Source of the DNA: Tetrahymena elliotti 4EA
Taxonomy: Eukaryota > Ciliophora > Oligohymenophorea > Hymenostomatida > Tetrahymenidae
NCBI GenBank assembly: GCA_000231825.2
Contig: JH720294.1
Span: 2,202,654 to 2,266,653, forward strand
Direction of reading: 5' to 3'
Length of the DNA: 64,000 nt
Position 1 is the first letter of the stretch, and each line of letters begins with the position of its first letter. Under the pieces are notes generated by a model. That model was not told where the DNA came from. It saw nothing but the letters and a program-made list of their open reading frames with translations, and ran no database searches. This document shows positions 1 to 12,742 of the stretch, one piece after another. The position numbers and the translations under genes are program-made.

Positions 1-672
1 AGTCTTGGTGAGTTAAGACTTAACGAAAGCTAAACGAGAGATAGTTTCACCGTTGGCCTTGAAAGTATAATCCATAGAACCAGAAATATCAATAACGAAG
101 GCAGCAACCTTTTCAGTGATGGTACCATAAATACAGTTTCTGGCAGAAACACCGTTCAAAATGGTCATAGCATCAGACTTATCAGAAGAAAAACTGTATT
201 AGTCAACAATATTTTTCTTGGAAGCATCAGAGACATCACTAAGAGTGTTAGCAATAAGCTTCAAAGCACCCATCTTGTTGCCAGAGAACTTGAATTAAGA
301 CAAAATATCAACAATATTTTGAGAGGTCAAAGTTAAAATGTAGGGGTTCAACCAAGTAATAGCTTGTAAACGAGAGCTATCAAAAACGATCTTGTCGAAA
401 ATGGAAAGAATTTGTTAAGTAGAGAAAACATGAGAATCAGTGGGGATATTATCATTCAAGAATTTCATGGTGGCATCATCAGTGTTTTATTTGGAGAGAC
501 CGTCTAAGAAATTTTTCATCCAAGCATCTGATCTATATTAAGGTTGAGGGCAGAAATCAGCTGCACCTGCAGTTAAGTTAGCTCTCAAAGCATGTTCGCT
601 CTAGAATTAAGTGAGAGCAAAGGCTGATAAACCTACTAAAGTGACAAAAGCCAATAAGTATACTTTATTCAT
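1..672 (-). CDS. Secreted DUF4476-like / von Willebrand factor A domain protein, C-terminus cut by window edge
   Basis: The frame opens at an ATG at 672 and runs 224 codons to the window edge without a TGA, so the 3' half is missing. Residues 1-20 form a hydrophobic signal peptide, so the protein should enter the secretory pathway. Residues about 80-180 resemble DUF4476 (FDSSRL, LTSQNIVDILSQF, KMGALKLIANTL). The vWA domain starts near 190 and shows the metal-binding MIDAS loop DISGSM at 195-200. Such domains bind ligands through a divalent cation; the ligand here is unknown. TAA and TAG stand for glutamine inside the frame. Codon choice is cleaner than in the neighbouring copy (many AAG, TTC, GCC, AAC, CGT), as in strongly expressed Tetrahymena genes. 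It is a close tandem paralogue of the gene at 2553-3665: residues around DYTFKANGETISRL are identical. Confidence 0.9.
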
Positions 673-2552
673 TTTTTTAATAATTTTTTTTACTAAATTA
701 ATTTGAAATTTTAATTATTACAGTCTTTTTTGGAGCCGAATCTAGTTTTATAATGTTTGAAAAAGTTCTATTCGAATCATTAGTGGATAGAAAACTAATT
801 AAAAAGAAGATTTAATTAGGTTATTAACTTATCTAAATGTTTGATCAGCTAACATTGATTCTGTGGTTGATGTTTACTATTAAAAAAGGATTTTCTTAAA
901 ATATTAATAAAATACGTCTATAGAATGTAAAATTAATCTTTTATTCTTAAGCGATTCATTGTTAAAGCTGCCAGTCTAAATTTTTTCTTACTAATATATT
1001 AATTGATCCCATATCTTCTTATCCAATAGTTGTGATAAAATTTATAAAATAATTTTTAAAAAATAGTTATTGAAGATTATTCAATTAATTTTAACAAAAA
1101 TAAATAAGTTCATGAGAAGAATTAATTCATTTCAATAAAGTTTTGTCACTTTATGAAAGAATATCTAACAATATTTTTTCAATATACAAATTAACCCAAC
1201 TAAATTGCTAAATAGAAAATTTTCCAAATTTATAATTTTAAAAAATTTTCTATACTTTAATGAAATGATGCAATTAAAACTTCTAAGGATTATAAACTAT
1301 TTCAAGCCTTATCAAAATATTTGTTATGTTTTACTTTTTAGATTGAAAGTATTTAAAAATATTCTTGCATTCCCTGTCTGTTTTTTGTAACTCTGAATAA
1401 TGGGTTGCTTATTTTAGTATGAGGTTTATTCTATTTGAAAAATTAATTAGTTGACATAGATGTCACTATCTATCCTGTATAAGTATTGAATAAAGGCTAG
1501 CCTTATTTTCAGGTGGGTCAAAAATAAATATAAAAAGTAAATTAAAAATTTAGAAGTCCTGAAGAATTTAAGAAAGTATATCAAGATTGATTGAAAAAGT
1601 AAGCAAGTAATTTAATCAAAAGAATCATCAAGTACCAAAAAGATAAACATTTTTTTGGTCATTAGTTTATTAAAACTAAAGCAAAGTATGATTTAAAATA
1701 CTATATTTTTTAATCCATATTTCATGCAACAATCGCTTTCTTAAACTTTACATTATGGATTTATGTAAAGCATAATAATTATCTCTGTGATCACTTTTAT
1801 TTTAAAAGTTATTAAAAATAGTAACCTATGCAAATTTATTTTCTTACTCTAAATTTGTGATCTGAGTGCTTTAAATCCCCTAATTAATTTTAGAATGACG
1901 TAAAGTAAATGAACTAAATTTAATTTTAGTGATTAAGTAAATTCAATCATAAAATTCTATTTTGTATGATTAATTGTTTGCTATTCAATTTAAAAAATAA
2001 AAATTAGTTTATTTATAATTTTTACATTTTATTATTCTATTTTTAGATTACATTCTAATAAGCAAATAATTTTAATATTAATGTTGGGGCTTTACTAAAA
2101 GTTCTTCTTTTTTTTTTATTTTCAAAAATTTTAATTAAAAAACATGAAGAGAAAGTTAAGGGATTTTTTGTTTCACTCTAATTATTCAAGTATAGATTAT
2201 TATTTACTACAAGCATATTTATTATTTGAATTTATCAAATATTATTTAATTATTTAGTAATAAATAAATAAATGAATAATATAATATTTATGAAGCCAAA
2301 TTCATAGAAAAGAGAAAGGGAAATTCATTTTTTTAATTATCTTCATAATAAATTTAACTTTTTGCAAACCTAATAAAATAGATTTTTTCAAGCAGAACAA
2401 AGTGATTGATTTATGATTCAGTGTAAAATACTTAAAAATTTAATTTACAAGAATTGATAAAAATTTACAAAAATAAAGATGAAAACAATAATATATTTTA
2501 AGAATGTGGGAAAGAATTAATACTTTACTTTTTTAATAATATTTAATAAAAA
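673..2552. other. Intergenic, AT-rich
   Basis: This 1.9 kb spacer separates two same-strand paralogues. It must hold the promoter of the first gene (near 673-900) and the 3' UTR of the second. I see no conserved coding segment. The short frame at 1205-1390 has no recognisable protein and poor codon use. Confidence 0.6.
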
Positions 2553-3665
2553 TCAGCCAGAAATTCCTTTGAAAGTTCCATTTGTTATATCAGCAATTGC
2601 ATTGAGGAATTCAAAAGAGAGCTTTCTTTCTTATTGGGTCTCAGTACCTCCCATGATAAATGAAATGGTGTTTATCTTAACTTTTTCTTATCTCTTAGAA
2701 TTCTTTTCTGCCAAATACTTCTTGATACCATCCACAGTTATGACACCATTGTTAGGCACTCCATCAGAGAGAAGGTATATGGTGTTAATATTTTCTTTTG
2801 AGTTAAAAGCCAAGTCTAATCCACCAGATATGTTAGTTGCACCTGTTGTTACTAATTTGTTTATGAAAGCAATGGCAGCTTAGATATTTTCTGGTGTTGC
2901 ATCTATAACGTCTTATTTCCATTGAGTAGCTTTAGTGCTAAAAATAATTATATTGAACTTTTAGTATGATTTCAATTATTCACCAATTGTTTTTGTTAAC
3001 TAAGCTTTAATGAATTATAAACGAGATATAGTTTCTCCATTTGCTTTGAATGTATAATCCATAGAACCAGAAATATCAATAACAAAAGTTGCAATTTTAG
3101 AAGTAATTGTTCCATAAATACAATTTCTAGGAGCAACATCATCCAAAATTGCTTGGGCTTCAGTCTTATCAGAGGTAAAAGTAAATTAATTTACAATAAG
3201 CTTCTTAGAATTTTCAGAAACATCATTTAGAGTGTTAGCAATCAGCTTTAAAGCTCCCATTCTGTTAGAAGAAAAGACCAACTTATTTAAGATATCCACT
3301 ATATTCTATGAACTCAAAGATTGAATAAAAGGATTGAAAATTTACATAGATTTCAAACGAGAATTATCAAAAGTGAGTTTAGTTATTGTTTCAACAACTT
3401 ATTCAGATGAAAAAACATGGGAATCAGTTGGAATTTGATCTTATATGTATTTAATCTAATCACTATCAGATTTAGATCCAGAAAGACCATCTAAAAATTT
3501 CTTCATCCAAGCATCAGATCTATATTAAGGGTTTGGGCAAAATGTCTCAGCTGCCTTAGTTGGAGCAGCAGCCGAATTTTACTCAGTGGATAAATGGCTC
3601 TTGCGGAAAGCAGTTGTTAGTCCTAGCAATGCAAATAAAGCCAAGATTAGGATTTTCTTATTCAT
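2553..3665 (-). CDS. Secreted DUF4476-like / von Willebrand factor A domain protein
   Basis: A complete intronless gene of 370 aa, from the ATG at 3665 to TGA at 2553-2555. Residues 1-19 are a hydrophobic signal peptide. A DUF4476-like region spans about 80-180. The vWA domain fills 190-365 and has all MIDAS elements: DISGS (197-201), the TGATN threonine, and the LLSDG aspartate. This predicts an extracellular or vesicle-lumen cation-dependent binding protein. There is no transmembrane segment after the signal peptide and no obvious GPI signal; the chain ends ITNGTFKGISG. It is the tandem paralogue of the partial gene at 1-672, whose missing C-terminus should resemble this one. Codon use is more AT-rich than in that copy, with more TAA/TAG glutamines, suggesting lower expression. 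Confidence 0.92.
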
Positions 3666-4763
3666 CAAAACTTATATTTTAATTAGTATTTATTTATCTT
3701 TGTTATAACAAATAATTACAATTTTAAAAGATATTCTTTTGACCACTTAAATATCCTAGTTATTTTTTTGATCAAAGCAAATAAAGGTTCTTTCTTTATT
3801 AATTAATAATCAGTCTAACCTAAATAGTAAATAGATATGTAGTGAGTCAGCATCCTCAAGTTCTACATTAGAATAATACAATTTGTTTATCTTGATAATA
3901 TTTACATTTTATTAAAAATTATTTAAATTTTTACCAAGAAAATATCTATGAAAAGTAAGAATGGGTTAAATAGCCATATTATTTAACCATCTGTCATTTA
4001 TATTTTGGTTTTTTAAATTTTTGATCTACATTTTTACTTTCATGTGCAAAGATAAATAATCATAAAATAAATAAAATATATATTCTCAAAATATGTTAAA
4101 TCCTCACAAACCTTCAATTTTTTTGGTAAAATAGACATTCAAATTAATCTAATCTATTTTTTCATATTTATTCAGCATACAAATTCAAAATTTTCATCAA
4201 GTAAACCAATCAAAATTTCAAGTGTTTAAATATTTTTAAAAAATTTAATTTTTTACATAGCTTGGCTTTAACCTAATTTTAAAGTTAATTCATAATTTTA
4301 ATTTATGTTCTTTATAACTGAATTAAGTATGTATCTTTTAGTAGATCAATTAAGAAAATTAGAATAAGATATAAAATAAATCCATACAAGTATTTTTTGA
4401 ATTAAGATGGTTGGTTTTTGAAAGTTTCTTTTGTAAAATTTTAAAAAGTAAAAGACTAATTTTTGAACAAATAAACTTTCTTCTTCAAAATTATACTAAT
4501 TTATCTCAATTATTTTCTACAAGATTAAAAATACATTTATCTTGTGATAGATAGGTGCTTTATCTATACTTTTTTTGTTTGATTAAAAATTATTTTATAG
4601 ATTTTAATATATTTTTTATGATTAAAAATAGTGTTTTGTTATTCTTTTTTTAGAATGACTATTTAATTTAATTCATTTTTTAATTGTGCTTTATTGGTAA
4701 ATTTTGAATTTTTAAGATAATAAATTAAACTGAGAAGGAGATTAAGATAATTAAATATCTAAA
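3666..4763. other. Divergent intergenic region
   Basis: About 1.1 kb lies between two divergently transcribed genes and should contain both promoters. It is a mosaic of A and T runs. No conserved motif or coding segment could be supported. Confidence 0.6.
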
Positions 4764-6005
4764 ATGTAAAGTAAAAAAGAAGATGATTAAATATTTTATC
4801 GATTTTAAACTAACAGTGAAACTTCTGAGTTTTTTAAAGAAATTACTTTGTTTAAATAGCTATTTTTGGGAAGAGTTTCTGATTAAATAGAAGATGAGTA
4901 TGAAGTGAAGAATGTTTGGAGTCAATTTATAATTAGATATCTACAATATCCTGACTATTGTTTGATATTTAAAAACTAGATTTAAATTACAGCTGATTAT
5001 TATTTGTATCAGCATCTTATGAAAAAAGGCTTTGATTTTTAGAAAGATCCTACTTTATTATGGGATTTAGAATAGCTTAACAACTAAATTTCATTCAAAT
5101 TCAGCTCAATCATGGAAAGAATATCAAATGATGATAAAGAATTTTCATAAAATTTAGATTTAATTATTAATAAGTAGAAGTTATGTGATGAACATAATTA
5201 ATACTAATATAATATAAACAATTATAATATATTAATGAGGTAATATAAAAATATTTAAAATGTTTAACCTGATTAAGAAGGATCTAATGATGAAAAACTA
5301 TTTCTAAATTAAGAATAAAATAAAGATCTTAGTATAAATATATAAAGGAGTTAAGAAATAATTCATTCTGATTTTGATAGCGTTATGAATTCTAAGATAT
5401 TTTTAACTTTATTTTGGTACAATTACATAGGAATAGAAAATGGTTAATAGTGGTCATTAAATAGAGATGTATTTGACTTATTGAAGTAGTATTTGGATAT
5501 AAAGACAGAAGTTTTTGCTTCTCCTTTTAATAAAAATTTGGATAACTATTTTAGTCTGTTTGAATCAGATAAAAGCTTTGGGAGTCTAGGAAATTTTAAT
5601 AAAAATTACTTAAATATTTAGTAAAGTTTTTAGGCTAATCCACCATTCATAGACAGTTTATTTACAGCATTTGCAAGTTAAATTTTACAAATTATACATG
5701 TAAATACTTAAAATAACAGAGAAATAGGATGTATTATAGTGTTTCCTTGGTAGGATAATTAAGGCTATTATACATTGCAAAATAGTGAATATTTTATAGA
5801 TGAAATTGAATTACTAAAAAATGCACACTACTACACAGACTAAATGTCTAGTTCTTCAATCAAATCAAAGTTTAATACATACATACTCATTCTTGGTAAC
5901 AGCTATTTCAAGGATAAATACTCTAAAATTTAATACCTCTCAGATAGCATTGTTGATGCTTTCTAAATAAAAAAAGACAACATAATTAGTATCAAATAAC
6001 TTTGA
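4764..6005 (+). CDS. PCIF1-family (CAPAM-like) putative mRNA cap adenosine N6-methyltransferase
   Basis: Intronless, 413 aa, from ATG 4764 to TGA 6003-6005. The second half matches the PCIF1 catalytic region. A block EVFASPFNKNLDNYFSLF leads to the methyltransferase motif NPPF at residues 292-295. This is followed by a helix (IDSLFTAFASQIL), a hydrophobic strand (IGCIIVFPW) and a C-terminal strand (YILILGNSYF). Human PCIF1 uses an NPPF motif to N6-methylate cap-adjacent 2'-O-methyladenosine (m6Am) on capped RNA. The N-terminal 170 residues are Q/N-rich and poorly conserved, and I see no WW domain, so binding to the polymerase II tail is not implied. Family assignment is by motif recognition. 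The RNA substrate is inferred, and an adenine methyltransferase of another specificity is possible. Confidence 0.8.
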
Positions 6006-6327
6006 TATATCATTACCATTAATTTACTTCAATTTTATAAAAAATTATTAAAATTGAACTATTGTTTTAAAATTATACCAAACCAAACTACTAAAACTAT
6101 TTTATTATGAATTTTAAAATATCAAAAAATTATTATATTTGTATTTTTATTATAAATTACATTTATTTTGTTTATTTATTTAAAAAATATTTTGTATTTA
6201 TATTTATCATTTTCTTTTTTTTAAAGTTGCCAAATTTTTCATCTTTTTAAGAAAATTTGTTTCCAAAATACTTTGAAAAAATAATTTTTATATTTTGAAC
6301 TAAAGTTGTTTATTTTTGAACCATCTT

Positions 6328-6455
6328 ATCTTTTTGGTAAAAATCATTTCAAAGATAAATGCTCTCACTGATAAATTAGATAAGCTTTTTAATAAAAAAT
6401 GACTTCAGATGGATGTATCAAATAACTTTGATCAATCAATTAAATTACTTTGAAT
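6328..6455 (+). pseudogene. Decayed duplicate of the 3' end of the PCIF1-like gene
   Basis: This stretch parallels 5895-6035, the last codons and 3' flank of the upstream gene. Shared blocks are TTGGTAA...ATTTCAA-GATAAAT-CTCT, then GATA...GCTTT...AATAAAAAA-GAC, then ATCAAATAACTTTGAT (16 identical bases, including the terminal codons and TGA), then TTAATTACTTT-like sequence. In between it carries substitutions, a deletion and an internal TGA. It looks like the remnant of a tandem duplication whose 5' part is gone. The alignment was made by eye. Confidence 0.55.
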
Positions 6456-6699
6456 TTAATATAATTTGTTATATTAATAACTCCTTTAATTAATTTCTAT
6501 TAGATAATTATGAATTTAAAATATGATTTTTAAAGTTTAGAAAACTTGATGGTTTATCTATTTAAAAAATAATTAATTTTGAATTTCTATCAATTTAAGA
6601 ATTACATACATTTTTAAATATTTAGACAAAATAATTGGTTTTTTAAAATTAATTGAAAAGTAATTTTGCTAACATTTGAAATACTTAAATTAATTTCTG

Positions 6700-6743
6700 T
6701 AGAAATAGAAATAGATAGAGATATAGATAAATAGAAATATAAT
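6700..6743. repeat. GAAATA/GATA simple repeat
   Basis: Irregular tandem AGAAAT and AGATA units, a microsatellite in the convergent spacer. No function is evident. Confidence 0.6.
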
Positions 6744-6803
6744 TATAAAAGAAACAAAATTGTTTTTAATATTAATTCTTTATACAAAACTTTTAAATAA
6801 GAA

Positions 6804-8478
6804 TCATTTATTTGGCTATAGAGTTAAAATATAGGTTACTCCTTCACCACCTCCAAAAGCAATTTTATTAGTTACATTTCCATAATCGACACCATAGATA
6901 CCTTCTCTAAGTTTAACTACTCCTGCAGCAGGTTTATAATCTGTAGTATCGTACACTAAGAATTCATTAACTCCACTGCTTCCTGCAATTAATGTCTTAC
7001 TATCAATTTTACTATTGAGATTTTTTAATTTTGATGAAATAAATACTAAATAAAGTTCTATTTTACCTGAATTAAGAAGCATAAACATAAACTTATGAAG
7101 ATTAGTGACCTCCCCATTCTATATCCTTGAAAAGCTTTCTAGTTTTTAAATCCCAAAGTTATAATTACTTATCATTTCTATAAGAACCAGTAAGAATAAG
7201 TCCATCTTTATAATCCAAAGAATCACCACTTAAACTGGGTCCATAAATAGTTGCAACACTTTTCTTTTCACGAATATCCCATAAATGTACATTCGAATCC
7301 CAACCTCCTGAAAGAATCAAATTAGGATCATGAGCTAAGAATTTACAAGAAAAAACTCTGTTAGAGTGACCAGGCTAATTCCAGTCTGCAGGCTAGAAAT
7401 CTGTTGAAACACTTTTAGTATCTTCATCATAAACTCTAATCTAAAAAATATTGCTTATTATCTTTTTCTACTTTTTATTAATTTATTACATGGAAATCTT
7501 TTCCTGCAGTAACAAATGATGAACCTTCAGGATTATAATCTAAGCACATAATGCTATGATTGTTTTCAACTAACCTATGTAATTGCTTTCCTATTATATT
7601 TTTTTAATTATAATTTCATTGACCTTAACCATATGCTTATTTTACCAGAAGGAGCATGCCAGTGAATAATAGAACCATCTGAATTCACAGAAACTAAAAC
7701 TTATTTTGTTTTATTGTGAATAGGTGGTCTCCATCTTTTAAAAAATATTAAAAATTCATTATTATTTTTCTTATTTTAAAGCTTTATTTGATTAAAAATT
7801 TAAAAGCTGATTAGTTACCTGAGACATGTTGTAGGTGTTGCATTTATACCAGAAGAACTAAATATTATTTTAGAAAAATGTTATTGCACACTTGCTTTTG
7901 ATGAACTATACTAATTAATTACCCTGAAAGGTTGTGCTCAAGTTTGCCTTTTTGTTTAAAATAAAAAACTTATTAGCTATTTGAATATTAAATGATTAAA
8001 TTTATTTATTTATTTACCTGTTGATATGTTGAAAATCTTAACACTTCCATCAGAACATCCTGTTTTAATATTAAAAATTATTAGTTACTCTATCAATAGA
8101 AAAGTAATAGATTCATTTTCTTAGATTAAAATTTCGCAATTTTTTAAAATTCTTTTGAAGACAATTGATAACTTTACCTGCTGCTATGAATTAATCTTCT
8201 TGGTCAAATCTAACACAAAATACTTCTGTTTCAGGGTTACCAAAAAATGTTCTAATAGCCAATTTGTATTTAGAATTAGGATAATCACCGAATCTATTTT
8301 TAAATGAGATGAGATGAAAAAAGAGATAAAAAAGATGATGTTTATTAAGGATAATTTAAAGAATTTCATGAAATTACTCTAACTATCCAAAGGTGTATTC
8401 TCCTTTTTCTTTTTTTTGTCTGCTATCTTCATAATCGTAAATTTTAGAAGGTCTTTTTTCTTATTTTTTTTCAGCCAT
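6804..8478 (-). CDS. WD40-repeat protein, nine exons
   Basis: Proposed exons (reverse order): 8378-8478, 8178-8293, 8018-8059, 7923-7947, 7819-7857, 7646-7734, 7490-7590, 7067-7440 and 6804-7011. They join in frame to 364 aa. The introns are 49-118 bp with GTAA starts. After a charged N-terminus the chain is a series of WD40 blades: FIAAGCSDGSVKIFNISTGK, VSVNSDGSIIHWHAPSGK, SFVTAGKDFHIRVYDEDT, LILSGGWDSNVHLWDIREKK, LILTGSYRNDKQLQLWDLKT and a last blade ending GVTYILTL. This predicts a beta-propeller scaffold for protein interaction. I cannot name an orthologue. The first intron (8294-8377) is a multiple of three and open, so it could be retained. Its 3' end faces the PCIF1-like gene. Confidence 0.85.
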
Positions 8479-10816
8479 ATTTGTTAAATAAATCTAAAAT
8501 AAGTAGAAGAGGTTAATATTTTTTATCTATTCTTGATAAAATTTTGTAAAGCTTAGCTATTAAGATTATTTTTTTATTTATAATTAATTTATTATAATTT
8601 TTTAAAATTGTAGATAATCAACTGGCTTTTTAATACTTGGTTAAAATCAGCAAAAGATTTAAATTATAAGCATATAGAATTTTCATAATTTATTGATGGC
8701 TTTTATTTTTATGATCTTCATCATCATTTCCGAATTCATAAGTAGTTTTGAATTTTTACTTGAGTTTTATCATTTGTAGTAATAGAAAAGCTAAAACATA
8801 CCCATTTTGGGATACCATATAAATAAATAAAATAAACTTCAAACCTACTGACGAATCCCTTTTTCTATATAATTATTACATCAAAATTTTCATCTAACAT
8901 ATTATCAAATGAGCATATAAGTATGGTACTTAAATATAAATTTATTTTAATTGAAAATAGGAGTAACTTTAATTTTCTTTACTCTGTGATTTTTTTAATG
9001 AATGATTTTTTTAAAATGAATATTTTTTTCTAAGATATCAATTTTTATTTTTGAACATGTTATGAAATATAATTTCATATCAAATAACTGATTATTAGTC
9101 TCATTAATAGATAAAAATTTTCTAATTTAATAAAAAAGATTTACCATAGTTTAAAGACTTATTAATATTAATTAATTGCTCCCAAAAATTAGTGTTTTTA
9201 TTTTATTAAAGATTAGTAGAGTAGTCAATTCATATTTTAGCATAAAAGTATTAATAAATAAAACATAATTTCTAAAATCAAAGTTTTTTACTTTATACTC
9301 TTCTTTATTATTTATTTTTATTTAAAAGAAATGAGATAAAACACTTGAAAAAATATTTTATTAAATTAAAAGATATTTAATTCATAAATTTATAAAAAAA
9401 GGCATAAAAATAAAGTGATTTAATACAAAAAATTTTTATTCAACTAAAATAAGTTTAAATGAAGCTTTTTTTATCATTTCAGTTAAATTTTTAAAAAATT
9501 TAAATAAATAATTTTATGTTAATAAAATAAAATAAATTTTAAAGAATAAATAAATTTTTACTTTCACAAATAATTTTTATCAAAAATGATTTTTAGCATT
9601 TTAATGTGCTAGATGCATTACAAGAAAGAAAAACATTTCAGAAATAATTTAGATTATTTGAAATTATTTTTTTCGAAAATAAATTGGCTGTTTGATTTAG
9701 ACATTAAAAAATAAAATAAAAATTGAATTAAAAAAAATAAAATTTTAACATAAGATAATAGGAAATTCTAATATTTTAATTTTAATTTTAAAAAAATAAA
9801 AAAAATGTTAAATTAGAAAATAATATGAAATAATATGTAAATTGTATGAAATAAATAAGCGAGTATAGAAATCTTTTGAGATATCGTATTTGGGATATTT
9901 TAAAAATTAATTGTAAAAATTTATTGATAAGATAAATAACTCAATCAAATTAGAACAATTAGAATTTGGATATTTTACTTCAAATGCATTAAGAAAAGTT
10001 GGAAATAAAAGAGTGAAAAAGAGTAAATATTTGATGAATAAAATAAAACTGACATCTTTGGAATTTTGTTGAAAAATAAGTTAGATATTTGGAATAGCAA
10101 TTGACTTATAAGAAAGATTAGATAGATAAATGAATAAATAAAAAGGTCTATTCAAAGAAAGTGAAAATTAATCAAAAATAAAGAACTTTTACTCTTGCTT
10201 AGTAAATTAAAAGCGAAGAAAAAATATATTCGTTAAGAAAAAGATTATCCGCTAAAAATAAATAAATTTTATGGACTATTTATTGATTGATTGAAAGAAT
10301 CAATTTTTATTAAGAGAGTGTTTTGCATTTAATTATTTCAATAATAGTCTTTCGAATGAGCTAATGAATGGATTAATGAGGGAGGGAGAGATAGAGCATT
10401 AATTATTATATGACAAAGACTTAATAATCTTCGTTTTTTTCAATGGTGCATTGATTTATTTGATATTGGTCGTTTATATATTTTTATTATTAAATACTTA
10501 TTAGTAAACGATTTTTTATTGGATTAAAATTTCTTTTTCACAAAGATAAAGAAGAATAAGAAGAAGGAGAAAATAAACAAGTCAACTAAATATTAACAAA
10601 CAGCAAGAAAAGCTAAGAGTTGTTCAATCAAACTAATTCTAAAACAATAAATTAACTGATAGCCAGTCTAACAATCTTAAAATATTTTGTTGGAAATCAT
10701 TTATCTGGATTTGTGCAATTATATTATTCCTTATTAATTAACATTTTTCTTAACTAATCAAACATTGAAATCTAAAAGAATATCAAACATAAACATAATT
10801 TTTCCATTTAAAGACA
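8479..10816. other. Divergent intergenic region
   Basis: This 2.3 kb spacer lies between the WD40 gene (-) and a Q/N-rich gene (+). It holds long A/T tracts and a purine-rich patch near 10375-10400. No conserved coding segment or RNA gene is recognised. Confidence 0.6.
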
Positions 10817-12742
10817 ATGAGCAGCACAAATATCAATAGGGCTAATTTAGAAAACATTAGCCCTTTTAGAAGAGATTCTACGAATTCAGTCAGTATGAAT
10901 CATTCCCAGCGAGTAGCAGGGCATACTTCACATAAAAAGATAAACTCCTCTTCACGTGGATAACTTTCTCACAGATGCAACAGTAGCAGTAATACTTCAA
11001 ACAGTAATACATTCGCAAACAGTAGTTTGAATTTACAATATAATGTGAATACATCTTTGAATCAAAATAACAATAACAACGCATATGCAATTATGGGTAG
11101 CCAAGCTAATAGCAACAACACTAGCCACAATAATGAGAATATACTGTCTTCCTCTTTGCTTCGTTCTTCAATAGCAAGTCATACTAAGTAGCACTCTAAT
11201 GGTAATGGAATACCAAGCTCTAACTTGGCAAGCAGTTATTCTAATTTAGCTTCTAGAAATGCAAATCAATTTTCAGCTTCATTATCAAATTCAAGCTATT
11301 CAAAAGCACTTACATCAATAGATATCTGCTGCGATTCCTCCTCCAAAACAATTCAAAATAATTAAACAAATAAATTACAACAACATTAACAACTCCAACA
11401 ATAATATTCCATTAACTAGCTTAAGCAAAATGCTATTAAAAAGTACTAACTTCAATAACAATTGTAATAAAATGTATAGTAACAACCTACTAATTAAATA
11501 CCTCCTTACCATTTCGAAAAAGGTGCAAGCAAAACACATAGAGGGCATACAAGTTCCTACAATAACTTCAGTTATGTTTAATAGTAGAATTCCTCTGTAT
11601 AGAATATTTTAGGTAATTCTTAGAAACCAAACATGAATTAAAATTGGAATGAAGCTACTCCTCCTAGTAAGAGAGTGAATACTATGCCCTCATAACATAT
11701 TAGTTAACAGCTCATACCATAGCAATAACTCAATTTAACTAATCAAGTAAACAACCTCATTAACGATGAAAATGCTATGTTAACACTAAGCTAATCGATA
11801 AACATTTCTACCTATAAGGTATCCCCAAAACTTCTTAAGAGTTCTACAAACACAAGCCAAAATTCACATTAAGTCATAAATAACTTTATGCAAACTATTT
11901 AGCCTAATAGTAATAATAATAACAATAATAGTATAAATTACAGTAATTAGTAATAACACCAAACTTCTACTAGTTCTAATTTATGCATCTCTAATTAGAG
12001 CAATACAAATACTCAATAGTAATAATAATCAATTAATCTTTCTATCAAAAGAGTTTAATCATAGGATGAAGTCATAAACCAAATGACAGATGAAGAAGAT
12101 TTGATTTATCTCGAAAAGCTAAAGAAAGAAATTGATGGTTATAAGTAAAGAGAAGTTCAATACTTGACTAGAATAAATAGTTTAGAAGGAGATAATAAGA
12201 TAATCAATGAATCAGTTTAGAAACAAGAAACAAATATTAAAAATCTAAAGAATGAGCTAATAAAATATTAACAATAATCAATCAATACAGCTAATTAGAG
12301 CAACCTAAGTGGATCTCAGTAATTAAATAGTAACCAAGATTCATAATAATAACAAAAATAATCTAATTCAAATAACAATAACAACAATGTTAACATATAG
12401 CTGTAATAAAAGCAAATAGCAATGTTAGAGTCATATGTAGAGACTTTAAGTAAGAAATTACAATAATTAGAGATGGAATAGATTAGATAATAGAATGCTA
12501 ATCCTTAAAATCATTATGAAAAACAGTATCAACAATAAAAGGTCAAGTACAAACAATTGGTTGAGAAGTATTTTACTTTAGAAAAGGTATTCAATCAAAT
12601 AACTAGTGAAAATGATTTCTACAAAATTACCCTCAATTAATTAAAGTAAGAGTTATCTCACTAGTAAAATAATCAATAAGACCAAACATAGAGTAGTGTT
12701 CTCAAAGCACTTAAACTTGCATAGACAGTAAAATAATTATGA
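10817..12742 (+). CDS. Asn/Gln/Ser-rich protein with C-terminal coiled coils
   Basis: A single open frame of 641 aa from ATG 10817 to TGA 12740-12742. Residues 1-420 are low complexity: Asn, Ser and Gln runs with scattered His, many glutamines written TAA or TAG, and no predicted folded domain. From about 423 the chain becomes charged and helical (DEEDLIYLEKLKKEIDGY, then QRE..YL..I..LE..NK), followed by a second coil from about 530 to the end. This suggests a disordered, possibly prion-like region attached to an oligomerising coil. The next gene downstream has the same layout and shares the QRE-x-x-YL helix, so the two are probably tandem paralogues. No signal peptide or membrane segment is present. 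The function is unknown. Confidence 0.85.

Larger units (their letters stand above)
6006..6803. other. Convergent 3' intergenic region
   Basis: About 0.8 kb lies between the 3' ends of the PCIF1-like gene and the WD40 gene. It contains a degenerate copy of the PCIF1-like gene's last codons (6328-6455) and a short GAAATA/GATA-like simple repeat (6700-6743). Nothing else is visible. Confidence 0.6.

Noticed and set aside
720..790. GTTCTATTCGAATC-like sequence as a tRNA T-loop
   Set aside because: No acceptor stem, anticodon arm or D-loop can be folded around it.
1205..1390. Short standard-code frame starting MLNRKFSKFI
   Set aside because: No homology, AT-driven composition, and it sits in a spacer.
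8184..8369. Separate 61-residue protein inside the WD40 gene
   Set aside because: It is exon 2 of the WD40 gene read through its first intron; the intron part is low-complexity.
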